From the NCBI GenBank assembly GCA_035294725.1, contig DATGKK010000037.1, forward strand, positions 1 through 17,074: DNA of 17,074 nt, given 5' to 3'. Below the pieces are notes generated by a model that worked only from the letters and a program-made list of their open reading frames with translations, was not told where the DNA came from and did not search any database. This document shows positions 1 through 6,977 of the stretch, one piece after another. The position numbers were made by a program, and so were the translations under genes. Positions within the stretch are counted from its first letter, which is position 1. Each line of letters opens with the position of its first letter. This stretch comes from DATGKK01 sp035294725. GTDB lineage: Bacteria; Actinomycetota; Acidimicrobiia; Acidimicrobiales; Bog-793.

Positions 1-354
1 CGGCCCGACGCGGGCGTCGACGAGCAGCACGACGAGATCGGCCGTTGAGCAGCCGGTCACCATGTTGCGGGTGTGCTGGGTGTGACCGGGCGTGTCGGCG
101 ATGATGAACTTGCGCGCCGGGGTGGCGAAGTAGCGGTAGGCCACGTCGATCGTGATCCCCTGCTCCCGCTCGGCTCGCAGCCCGTCGGTGAGCAGCGCCA
201 GGTTCACGTACTCGTCGCCGCGGGCGAGCGAGGACCGCTCGACGGCCTCGAGCTGATCCTCGAAGACCTGCTTGGAGTCGTAGAGGAGGCGGCCGATGAG
301 CGTCGACTTCCCGTCGTCGACGGACCCCGCCGTGGCGAAGCGGAGCAGCTCCAT
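1..354 (-). CDS. cysN: Sulfate adenylyltransferase subunit 1, CysN (N-terminal part, cut by window edge)
   Basis: This is the GTPase subunit of ATP sulfurylase, which couples GTP hydrolysis to making adenosine 5'-phosphosulfate from ATP and sulfate in sulfate assimilation. The 118 visible residues are the start of an EF-Tu-like G domain: the P-loop GSVDDGKST at residues 10-18, a switch I stretch EREQGITIDVAYRYF, and the G3 motif DTPGHTQHTRNM ending near residue 100. The ATG at 354 overlaps the TGA of cysD by one base (TGATG), so the two are translationally coupled and the start is secure. The C-terminal domains lie outside the window, so a fused APS kinase domain (NodQ-like) cannot be ruled in or out. 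Confidence 0.95.
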   Translation of the reverse strand, partial: MELLRFATAGSVDDGKSTLIGRLLYDSKQVFEDQLEAVERSSLARGDEYVNLALLTDGLRAEREQGITIDVAYRYFATPARKFIIADTPGHTQHTRNMVTGCSTADLVVLLVDARVGP

Positions 355-1268
355 CAGAAATAGCCCTCCCGCTTGCGGTCCTCCATGGAGGCTTCCGAGA
401 AGCGGTCGTCGGCTCGAGTGGCGCCTCGCTCGCTCACCCTCGCCACGGCCGTCTCGGCGATGATCTCGATCGGGGTGACGGCCTGCGACTCGACCGCAGC
501 GGTGCAGGTCATGTCGCCGACGGTGCGGTACCGGACCGTCGCCTCGAAGGGTTGCTCCTCCTCGATCTGCTCGCGGGGCGCCGTGAAGGGCCCGACGGCG
601 AGCAGCATCCCCCCGCGGCGGAAGACCTGGCGGCGGTGGGCGAAGTAGATCGGCGGGAGCGGGATCTTCTCGAGGTCGATGTACTGCCAGATGTCGAGCT
701 CGGTCCAGTTCGAGAGGGGGAAGACCCGGAAGTGCTCCCCAGGGCGGTGCCTCGTGTTGTAGAGGTTCCACAGCTCCGGGCGCTGGGCCCGGGGGTCCCA
801 CTGGCCGAACTCGTCGCGCAGAGAGAAGACCCGCTCCTTCGCCCGTGCCTTCTCCTCGTCCCTCCGCCCACCGCCGAAGACGGCGTCGTAGCCTCCCTCC
901 TCGAGCACGCGAAGCAGGGTGAAGGTCTGGAGCCGGTTCCGGGTCGCCCCCGGAACGGGGTGCTCGACGATGGCGCCCCGGTCGATGTCCTCCTGCACGG
1001 AACCGACGACGAGCCGGAGCCCGAGCTCGGCCACCCGGGCGTCCCGGTAGGCGATGACTTCGGGGAAGTTGTGGCCCGTGTCGACGTGGACGACCGGGAA
1101 GGGGATCCGTTGGGGCCAGCAGGCCTTCGCGGCCACGTGCAGGAGGACGGCCGAGTCCTTGCCACCCGAGAACAGCAGCGCCGGCCGCTCGAACTCGGCG
1201 ACGACCTCGCGGATGACGTGCACGGCCTCGGACTCGAGCGCGGAGAGGTGCGAGAGTCGGTACGTCAT
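354..1268 (-). CDS. cysD: Sulfate adenylyltransferase subunit 2, CysD
   Basis: This is the catalytic subunit of ATP sulfurylase, partner of CysN. It forms APS and pyrophosphate from ATP and sulfate. The protein (304 residues) has the PP-loop motif SGGKDS near residue 35, the family stretches VHVDTGHNFPE, GGGRRDEEKARAKER and FPLSNWTELDIWQYI, and the usual C-terminal ending MEDRKREGYF. Length matches the E. coli enzyme (302). I chose the ATG at 1268, because family members begin just before RLxHLxxLE. An in-frame GTG at 1283 would add five residues, but it overlaps a possible -10 box (TACAGT on the minus strand, 1287-1282), which would give a short leader for the 1268 start. No strong Shine-Dalgarno sequence is visible. 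It is the first gene of a cysDN operon, divergent from the acyltransferase gene. Confidence 0.95.
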   Translation of the reverse strand: MTYRLSHLSALESEAVHVIREVVAEFERPALLFSGGKDSAVLLHVAAKACWPQRIPFPVVHVDTGHNFPEVIAYRDARVAELGLRLVVGSVQEDIDRGAIVEHPVPGATRNRLQTFTLLRVLEEGGYDAVFGGGRRDEEKARAKERVFSLRDEFGQWDPRAQRPELWNLYNTRHRPGEHFRVFPLSNWTELDIWQYIDLEKIPLPPIYFAHRRQVFRRGGMLLAVGPFTAPREQIEEEQPFEATVRYRTVGDMTCTAAVESQAVTPIEIIAETAVARVSERGATRADDRFSEASMEDRKREGYF

Positions 1269-1284
1269 GGGAATCCCGGTCACT

Positions 1285-1348
1285 GTACTCGGGCGGCGCC
1301 CTCACCTTCGATGACCGAGGAATGACAAGGGGCCGGTTGGGTACTCGG
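1285..1348. repeat. Pair of 8-bp direct repeats bracketing the cysD/acyltransferase divergent spacer
   Basis: GTACTCGG occurs at 1285-1292 and again at 1341-1348, 56 bp apart. The two copies sit near the 5' ends of the two divergent genes. The left copy partly overlaps a candidate cysD -10 box. This could be a shared regulator site or chance. Confidence 0.3.
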
Positions 1349-1353
1349 TAACG

Positions 1354-2691
1354 GTGGCGACACCGAGGGAGACCCGCGCCCTCGCGCCCACCCGGGCAGC
1401 CGGGAGCGGCGCATCTCCCCGGAGGCTGCCCCTTCGCCATCTCGGCCATCGGCCCGCGCTCGACGGTCTTCGCGGCCTCGCCTTCCTCATGGTGTTCGTC
1501 GGCCACGCAGGCCTCTCGCACCTGCGGTCCGCGGAGACGGCGATGTTCCTGTTCTTCGGGCTCTCCGGGTTCCTCATCACGGCCAGCCTGCTCGGCGAGC
1601 GCCTCGTCGCCGGGCGCGTCCGCCTCAGGCGCTTCTTCGCCCGCCGAGCCCTCCGGCTCGGCCCTGCCCTCGTGGCCTTCCTCGCCGTGTGGCTCACGGT
1701 GGCCGTCTCGTTCTCGGGGAGCACCTGGCTGCGGACGACGCCCGGGACGATCCGGCACTTCCGCCACGGGCTCGCCCCCGCGACCTCCCTTCACCTCGCC
1801 GCCGTCGGGCTCGCCTACCAGGCGAACTGGTACCTGATCTACGGCAACGAGAACTCCCACCGGCCGCTCACCCACCTGTGGTCGCTCTCGGTCGAGGAGC
1901 AGTTCTACCTGCTCTGGGCTCCCCTGCTCGTCGGCGGTGTCGCCGCAGCAGGTTGGATCTTGCGGCGGCGCCCCTCTCGAAGGGCGCTATGGGCCAGCCT
2001 CCTCGCCCTCCCGGTCGCGCTCGGCGCCGCCTCCCTCGCCGAGGCCGCCGCACGGCTGCTCACGGCGACGGTGCACGACCCGCGGGTCACCTACGGCACC
2101 GACACGAGAGCCGGGGCCTTCCTCGCCGGCAGCGCGTTGGCGGTCCTTTTCGCCGCCGGCCCGTCCGGTCGGGTTCGCGCCGTGGCCCACCGGGGCCGCA
2201 AGATGGCCGCTGCGGTCTCGCGGCACCTCGGCACCGCCGTGACGGCCGGCCTGCTCGCAGCGTTGCTCCTCGTCGGGCGGATCGAAGGAGACGCCACCAC
2301 CCTCGCCTCGAAGGCGGCCTCGTTCGTCGCCGCGAGCATCGTCGCCCCTGTTCTCGTCGCCGCCGTGACGGCCTTCCCTCGCACGGCGATCGCGCGGGCG
2401 CTCGCGACGAGACCGATCCGCTACGTCGGCACACGCTCGTACGCGCTGTACCTCTGGCATTATCCGATGCTCACCTGGCTGCACGGTCACGGCCTCGCCG
2501 GTGACGCGCTCGCCCTCGCCGCCTCGTTCGCCGCCGCTGAGGCCTCCTGGCGCCTCGTCGAGCTGCCGGCCCTCCGTCTCCGGCGGCGCTTCGAGCCGGG
2601 CGCGGCAGGCACCGTGCGCGAGACCGCCGAAACGGCCTCGGAGGGCTGGCGGGGCGAGAGGGGCGGAGCAGCCCTGCCCGCCCGCGGTTGA
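1354..2691 (+). CDS. Acyltransferase-3 family integral membrane protein (OafA/YrhL-like)
   Basis: Members of this family move acetyl or other acyl groups from the cytoplasm onto sugars of cell-surface polymers, glycolipids or antibiotics. The 445-residue protein has the family signatures in order: RPALDGLRGLAFLMVFVGHAG (about residues 33-53, with the conserved Arg and His), THLWSLSVEEQFYLLWAPL (about 172-190), and SYALYLWHYPMLTWLHG near the C-terminus. I count about ten hydrophobic segments. The length fits a protein with the membrane domain only; there is no SGNH esterase domain. The start is a GTG at 1354 without a clear ribosome binding site, so the first 30 or so residues are uncertain, although the conserved region begins right after them. 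It converges with the SDR gene with one base between the stop codons. The acceptor cannot be told from sequence. Confidence 0.88.
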   Translation: MATPRETRALAPTRAAGSGASPRRLPLRHLGHRPALDGLRGLAFLMVFVGHAGLSHLRSAETAMFLFFGLSGFLITASLLGERLVAGRVRLRRFFARRALRLGPALVAFLAVWLTVAVSFSGSTWLRTTPGTIRHFRHGLAPATSLHLAAVGLAYQANWYLIYGNENSHRPLTHLWSLSVEEQFYLLWAPLLVGGVAAAGWILRRRPSRRALWASLLALPVALGAASLAEAAARLLTATVHDPRVTYGTDTRAGAFLAGSALAVLFAAGPSGRVRAVAHRGRKMAAAVSRHLGTAVTAGLLAALLLVGRIEGDATTLASKAASFVAASIVAPVLVAAVTAFPRTAIARALATRPIRYVGTRSYALYLWHYPMLTWLHGHGLAGDALALAASFAAAEASWRLVELPALRLRRRFEPGAAGTVRETAETASEGWRGERGGAALPARG

Positions 2692-2692
2692 G

Positions 2693-3460
2693 CTACTTCG
2701 GCGGCATCCTCAGCCCGCCGTCGAGGCGGATCGTCTCGCCGTTGAGGTAGGGGTTCTCGGCGATGGAGCAGACGAGCTGGGCGAACTCGGCCGGGAAGCC
2801 GAGGCGCTTGGGGAAGAGCACCCCGGCGCCGAGCGCCTCGCGCGCCTCGGCGGGGAGCAGGCCGAGCAGCGGCGTGTCCATGAGCCCCGGGGCGATGGTG
2901 CAGACGCGGATGCCCGCCGGGGCGAGGTCGCGGGCGGCCGGGACCGTCATCCCGACGATGCCGCCCTTCGAGGCCGAGTAGGAGATCTGACCGATCTGGC
3001 CTTCGAACGCGGCCACCGAGGCCGTGTTCACGATCACCCCTCGCTCGTTGTCGGCGAGCGGCTCGGCCTTCGACATCGCTCCTGCCGCGATCCGCATCAC
3101 GTTGAAGGTCCCGATGAGGTTGACGTTGACGACCGTCTTGAAGGCGTTGAGGTCGTGTGGTTCGCCCTCGCGGCCGATGGTGCGTTGGGCCCAGCCGATC
3201 CCGGCGCAGTTGACGGTGATGCGGAACGCTCCGGCGGAGGCCGCCTTCTCGACCGCCGCGGTGACGGCCCCCTCGTCCCCGACGTCGCCCGCCACGTAGC
3301 TCGTCTGGCCGCCGAGCTCGTCTGCGAGCGCCTTCGCGCGCGCCTCGTCCCGATCGAAGATGGTGCACACGGAGCCCTTCGCCGTGAGCGCCCGCACGGT
3401 CGCCTCGCCGAGGCCGGACGCACCGCCGGTGACGAGCGCAGAGGTGTCCCTGATGTCCAT
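2693..3460 (-). CDS. SDR family NAD-dependent oxidoreductase, 3-hydroxyacyl-CoA dehydrogenase type II (HSD17B10)-like
   Basis: This is a classical short-chain dehydrogenase of 255 residues. It has the cofactor motif TGGASGLG (residues 11-18), an acidic residue after the second strand (Asp36) that predicts NAD rather than NADP, NCAG (84-87), catalytic Ser148, and YSASK with Tyr161 and Lys165. NCAG in place of NNAG, the overall length and the ending ETIRLDGGLRMPPK resemble the human HSD17B10/bacterial 3-hydroxy-2-methylbutyryl-CoA dehydrogenase group. A role in fatty acid or branched-chain acyl-CoA oxidation is therefore likely but inferred. The ATG at 3460 follows AGGGTGA at a good distance. 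RNase HI lies 86 bp upstream on the same strand; a shared transcript is possible but their functions are unrelated. Confidence 0.88.
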   Translation of the reverse strand: MDIRDTSALVTGGASGLGEATVRALTAKGSVCTIFDRDEARAKALADELGGQTSYVAGDVGDEGAVTAAVEKAASAGAFRITVNCAGIGWAQRTIGREGEPHDLNAFKTVVNVNLIGTFNVMRIAAGAMSKAEPLADNERGVIVNTASVAAFEGQIGQISYSASKGGIVGMTVPAARDLAPAGIRVCTIAPGLMDTPLLGLLPAEAREALGAGVLFPKRLGFPAEFAQLVCSIAENPYLNGETIRLDGGLRMPPK

Positions 3461-3546
3461 GAGGTCACCCTAGGAGACGGGGCCGGCGCCGTCCCAATCG
3501 GGCCCTGCCAGGACCCCGGGAGGAAGGAGGGGGCGGGGCCGTCCCC

Positions 3547-4035
3547 TCACACCCGGGCCGAGGAGGCCCTCTGCCACTGGGCCGCTTCGACCGCGAGCCG
3601 GTCGACGAAGTCGTTCATCGGGTGGCCGGAGTGGCCCTTCACCCAGGTGAGCTCGATCTCGCCCGCGCGGGCCTCCACCACCTGCTCGATGAGGGGGCGC
3701 CACAGGTCCTGATTGGCGACGGGCTGGCCCTTCGCGTTCCGCCAGCCCTTCTGGCGCCATCCGCGCCACCAGCGCTGGCGAAAGCAGTTCACGACATAGA
3801 TCGAGTCGCTCACCACGCACAACCGCCCGGGGTTGGCGACCACGGCCCTCAACACGGCCGTGAGCTCCATGCGCTGGTTCGTGGTGGCGGCCTCGAAGCC
3901 GGATTCGTAGCGGGAGGGGGACTCTGCCCAGGCCCAGCCGCCCGGCCCCGGGTTCCCCTTGCAGGCGCCGTCGGTGAACACGGTGGCGCGCTCGACGGCG
4001 GTCGTGGGTTCGAACAGGGTCACCGCCGGCACCAT
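3547..4035 (-). CDS. rnhA: Ribonuclease HI
   Basis: RNase HI cleaves the RNA strand of RNA-DNA hybrids (R-loops, replication primers). With the start at 4035 the protein has 162 residues and shows the full acidic tetrad: Asp22 in TDGACKGNPGPGGW, Glu57 in NQRMELTAV, Asp77 in SDSIYV and Asp142 in MNDFVD, plus the flexible-loop His135 in VKGHSGH. The basic, Trp-rich handle region around WWRGWRQKGWRN is also present. An in-frame GTG at 4092 would add 19 residues of Thr/Gly-rich sequence read through a 12-bp tandem repeat. That extension does not resemble the family, so I prefer the ATG at 4035, about 18 residues before the first strand. The gene is divergent from aceE with 113 bp between the chosen starts. 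Confidence 0.92.
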   Translation of the reverse strand: MVPAVTLFEPTTAVERATVFTDGACKGNPGPGGWAWAESPSRYESGFEAATTNQRMELTAVLRAVVANPGRLCVVSDSIYVVNCFRQRWWRGWRQKGWRNAKGQPVANQDLWRPLIEQVVEARAGEIELTWVKGHSGHPMNDFVDRLAVEAAQWQRASSARV

Positions 4036-4065
4036 ACCGACCCGGCGGCTCGCCCACGGTGACCC

Positions 4066-4089
4066 CGTGCCCGTGGTCGTGCCCGTGGT
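4066..4089. repeat. 12-bp tandem duplication inside an inverted repeat, rnhA-aceE spacer
   Basis: The unit CGTGCCCGTGGT is repeated perfectly at 4066-4077 and 4078-4089. The pair is flanked by the inverted repeat GTGACC (4059-4064) and GGTCAC (4087-4092), which extends to 8 of 9 matching positions. It lies between the divergent starts of rnhA and aceE, so it could be a regulatory site or a slippage product. Confidence 0.5.
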
Positions 4090-4121
4090 CACGGCTGCCG
4101 CGGCCCTGCGGACCGGAGCGG

Positions 4122-4135
4122 GCGCCGAACGGCGC
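4122..4135. promoter_or_regulatory. Perfect palindrome just upstream of aceE
   Basis: GCGCCG (4122-4127), spacer AA, CGGCGC (4130-4135). It is directly followed by GAGAAT (4136-4141), a weak -10-like box that ends 7 nt before the aceE GTG. If that box is used, transcription would begin close to the start codon, and the palindrome would sit in the core promoter where a repressor could act. Short GC palindromes are common in such DNA, so this is tentative. Confidence 0.3.
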
Positions 4136-4148
4136 GAGAATCGAGCAT

Positions 4149-6866
4149 GTGATCTTCGACGGCTACTCGCACCAGGTTCCCGACATCGACCCCGAGGAGA
4201 CGGCCGAGTGGCTCGACTCCTTCGACTCCGTCGTCGAGACGCGAGGCCGGGAGCGGGCTCGCTTCCTCATGTTGAAGCTGCTCGAGCGGGCGCGCTCGGC
4301 CCAGGTCGGGGTGCCGGCCACGGTGTCGACGCCGTACGTGAACACGATCGCCGCCGACGAGGAGCCGTGGTTCCCCGGCGACGAGCACCTCGAACGCCGC
4401 ATCCGCGCCTACATCCGCTGGAACGCGGCGGTCATGGTCACGAAGGCGAACACCCGTGACGCCGGCATCGGGGGCCATCTCTCGACCTATGCGAGCTCCG
4501 CCTCGCTCTACGAGGTCGGCTTCAACCACTTCTTCCGGGGCAAGGCGAACGGGCTCGCCGGCGACCAGGTGTTCTTCCAGGGTCACGCCTCGCCCGGCAT
4601 CTACGCCCGCGCCTTCGTCGAGGGCCGGCTCGACGAGTCGCAGCTCGACAGCTTCCGCTTCGAGGTCGGCGGCAACGGCCTCTCGAGCTACCCGCACCCA
4701 CGGCTCATGCCGGAGTTCTGGGAGTACCCGACCGTGTCGATGGGCCTCGGCCCCCTCACCGCCATCTACCAGGCACGCTTCAACCGCTACCTGCTGCATC
4801 GCGAGATCGCCGACACCTCCGAGGCACGGGTGTGGTGCTTCGTCGGCGACGGGGAGATGGACGAGCCCGAGAGCCAGGCCGGCCTGCGGCTCGCAGCTCG
4901 CGAGAACCTCGACAACCTCGTGTTCGTCGTCAACTGCAACCTGCAGCGGCTGGACGGCCCGGTGCGCGGCAACGGCAAGGTGATCCAGGAGCTCGAGGCG
5001 CTCTTCCGGGGGGCCGGCTGGAACGTCATCAAGGTGATCTGGGGGCGGAAGTGGGACGAGCTGCTCGCCCGGGACGTCGACGGCGTCCTCGTGAACAAGA
5101 TGAACACGACCCCTGACGGCGACTTCCAGACATTCGCGACGCAGTCCGGCGCCTACATCCGGGAGCACTTCTTCGGCCCCGATCCCCGCCTGCGCAAGAT
5201 GGTCGAGCACCTGAGCGACCTCGAGCTCCAGCAGCTCCCTCGAGGGGGTCACGACTACCGGAAGCTCTATGCCGCCTACAAGGCCGCGACCGAGCAGACC
5301 GGCGCCCCGACGGCGATCCTCGCGAAGACCGTGAAGGGGTGGACCCTCGGTCCCGAGATCGAGGGTCGGAACGCCACCCACCAGATCAAGAAGATGACCC
5401 GCGAGCAGCTGCGCACCCTGCGGGACCGCCTCTACCTGCACGAGGAGATCCCCGACTCGGCCCTCGACGCCGAGGATCCGCCGTACTACCGGCCCGCACC
5501 GGGCTCGCCCGAGCACGAGTACCTCATGGCACGCCTGAAGGCGCTCGGCGGCTCGCTGCCGGAGCGGGTCGTCCGCCAGCAGGGGGCGACCGGCCTGCCG
5601 GCGCCCCGCCCTGAGGTCTTCGCCGAGTTCCTCGAGGGGTCGCGGTCCCAGGCCGTCTCGACCACGATGGCCTTCGCCCGCATGCTGCGCAACCTTCTCA
5701 GGGATCCCGGCGTCGGCCGCCACATCGTGCCGATCATCCCCGACGAGGGCCGCACCTTCGGCCTCGACGCCCTGTTCTCGGAGGTGAAGATCTACTCGGC
5801 CGTGGGCCAGCGCTACACCTCGGTCGATGCCGGCCTCCTGCTCTCCTACACCGAGGACCGCCGGGGCCAGATCCTCGAGGAGGGCATCACGGAGGCGGGA
5901 GCGATGGCCTCGTTCCAGGCGGCGGGGACCGCGTACGCGAACTGGTCGGTCCCCATGGTCCCGATCTTCCTCTTCTACTCGATGTTCGGCTTCCAGCGCA
6001 TCGGCGACCTCATCTGGCAGGCGGCCGATGCACGGGCGCGCGGGTTCCTCGTCGGCTGCACGGCCGGCCGGACGACCATGAGCGGGGAGGGCCTCCAGCA
6101 CGAGGACGGCCACTCCCAGCTGCTCGCCTCCGCGTTCCCGAGCATCCGGGCTTGGGATCCGGCCTTCGCCTACGAGGTCGCCTTCATCGTCGAGGAGGGC
6201 CTCCGGCGGATGTACGGGCCGGACGGCCTCGACGAGATCCACTACCTCACGCTCTACAACGAGAACTACCCCATGCCGGCTCTCCCGGCCGACCCCGCCG
6301 AGCGAGAGCGGATCCGGGAGGCGGTGCTGCGAGGCGCCTACAAGTTCAGGGCCGCCCCGCGGTCTGACGGGCCGAAGGCGACGATCATGTTCTCGGGCAC
6401 GGCCTGGCAGGCGGCGCTCGAGGCCCAGCAGCTTCTCGCCGAGCGCTTCGGCGTCGCGGCGGAGTGCTGGTCCGTCACGAGCTGGAAGCTGCTGCGGGAG
6501 GAGGCGCTCGAGGCCGAGCGCTGGAACCGCCTCCACCCCGGGGCGGAGGTGAGGACGTCCTACGTCCATGAGCTGCTCGGAACGGCGCAAGGTCCCGTCG
6601 TGGCCGTGACCGACTACCTGAAGGCCGTTCCGGACCAGATCGGCCGGTTCGCCGCAGGACCGTTCGTGCCGCTTGGGACCGACGGCTTCGGACGGTCGGA
6701 CACGCGGGCTGCGCTCCGACGCCACTTCGAGGTGGACGCCGCTCACGTGGCAGTGGCCGTCCTCTCCGAGCTGGCTCGCTTCGGCGAGGCGAAGGAGGAC
6801 GAGGTACGGGACGCGATCTCAGAGCTCGGCCTCGACCCCGAGGCGCCCGATCCTCGCCTCGCCTGA
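4149..6866 (+). CDS. aceE: Pyruvate dehydrogenase E1 component, homodimeric AceE type
   Basis: This thiamine-diphosphate enzyme decarboxylates pyruvate and acetylates the lipoyl group of E2, linking glycolysis to acetyl-CoA. The chosen 905-residue protein is collinear with actinobacterial and E. coli AceE: PDIDPEETAEWLDSFD near the N-terminus, FQGHASPGIYARAF, SSYPHPRLMPEFW, the ThDP/Mg motif GDGEMDEPES (from residue 233) followed by NCNLQRLDGPVRGNGK, GRTTMSGEGLQHEDGHS, LGTDGFGRSD and a PDPRLA ending like that of E. coli. A GTG at 4059 is also in frame, but the 30 extra residues are Cys/Pro/Arg-rich and unlike the family, so I start at the GTG at 4149. No strong ribosome binding site precedes it; a leaderless transcript is possible. 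No E2 or E3 genes are adjacent. In mycobacteria aceE also stands apart from them. Confidence 0.96.
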   Translation: MIFDGYSHQVPDIDPEETAEWLDSFDSVVETRGRERARFLMLKLLERARSAQVGVPATVSTPYVNTIAADEEPWFPGDEHLERRIRAYIRWNAAVMVTKANTRDAGIGGHLSTYASSASLYEVGFNHFFRGKANGLAGDQVFFQGHASPGIYARAFVEGRLDESQLDSFRFEVGGNGLSSYPHPRLMPEFWEYPTVSMGLGPLTAIYQARFNRYLLHREIADTSEARVWCFVGDGEMDEPESQAGLRLAARENLDNLVFVVNCNLQRLDGPVRGNGKVIQELEALFRGAGWNVIKVIWGRKWDELLARDVDGVLVNKMNTTPDGDFQTFATQSGAYIREHFFGPDPRLRKMVEHLSDLELQQLPRGGHDYRKLYAAYKAATEQTGAPTAILAKTVKGWTLGPEIEGRNATHQIKKMTREQLRTLRDRLYLHEEIPDSALDAEDPPYYRPAPGSPEHEYLMARLKALGGSLPERVVRQQGATGLPAPRPEVFAEFLEGSRSQAVSTTMAFARMLRNLLRDPGVGRHIVPIIPDEGRTFGLDALFSEVKIYSAVGQRYTSVDAGLLLSYTEDRRGQILEEGITEAGAMASFQAAGTAYANWSVPMVPIFLFYSMFGFQRIGDLIWQAADARARGFLVGCTAGRTTMSGEGLQHEDGHSQLLASAFPSIRAWDPAFAYEVAFIVEEGLRRMYGPDGLDEIHYLTLYNENYPMPALPADPAERERIREAVLRGAYKFRAAPRSDGPKATIMFSGTAWQAALEAQQLLAERFGVAAECWSVTSWKLLREEALEAERWNRLHPGAEVRTSYVHELLGTAQGPVVAVTDYLKAVPDQIGRFAAGPFVPLGTDGFGRSDTRAALRRHFEVDAAHVAVAVLSELARFGEAKEDEVRDAISELGLDPEAPDPRLA

Positions 6867-6867
6867 G

Positions 6868-6968
6868 CCTCGACCTCACTGCGTCGCAAAAGCCCTACAC
6901 CCGCAAGCGCCACCTGCCGATAACTACCCGGAACGGCGGCGGGTGCTCGGCGGACGCGCCCGTCGAGG
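6868..6968 (+). promoter_or_regulatory. Foldable 5' leader of the GGDEF-EAL gene that can pair part of its ribosome binding site
   Basis: The 111-nt spacer holds nested complementary segments: CCTCGAC (6868-6874) with GTCGAGG (6962-6968); GCGTC (6881-6885) with GACGC (6953-6957); and CACCCGC (6898-6904) plus CGCC (6908-6911) with GGCG (6935-6938) plus GCGGGTG (6939-6945), with a 3-nt AAG bulge. The 3' strand of the outer helix contains GAGG, the best-spaced part of the Shine-Dalgarno sequence before the ATG at 6978. The outer 5' arm begins 2 nt after the aceE stop, so the fold needs either aceE read-through or a promoter within the end of aceE. This could be a cis-regulatory RNA; no known riboswitch core was recognised. 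Confidence 0.35.
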
Positions 6969-6977
6969 AAGGGGGCC

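Noticed and set aside
1354..1440. A start of the acyltransferase well inside the frame, dropping the Arg/Ala/Pro-rich N-terminus.
   Set aside because: No ATG or well-placed GTG with a ribosome binding site occurs before the conserved LDGLRG segment, so the GTG at 1354 remains the simplest choice, with low certainty.
4089..6746. A long open frame of 885 codons on the minus strand opposite aceE.
   Set aside because: It is the mirror of a highly conserved gene in very GC-rich DNA, where stops are rare in all frames. Its product is Leu/Arg/Val/Glu-rich without any recognisable domain.
6881..6930. GCAAAAGCC followed by TGCCGATAAC before the GGDEF-EAL gene looked like pieces of a GEMM-I cyclic di-GMP riboswitch.
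   Set aside because: The order and spacing are wrong, the two parallel arms and the GGCAAACC and GACGCAAAGCC segments are missing, and there is an extra A in the GCAAA element.
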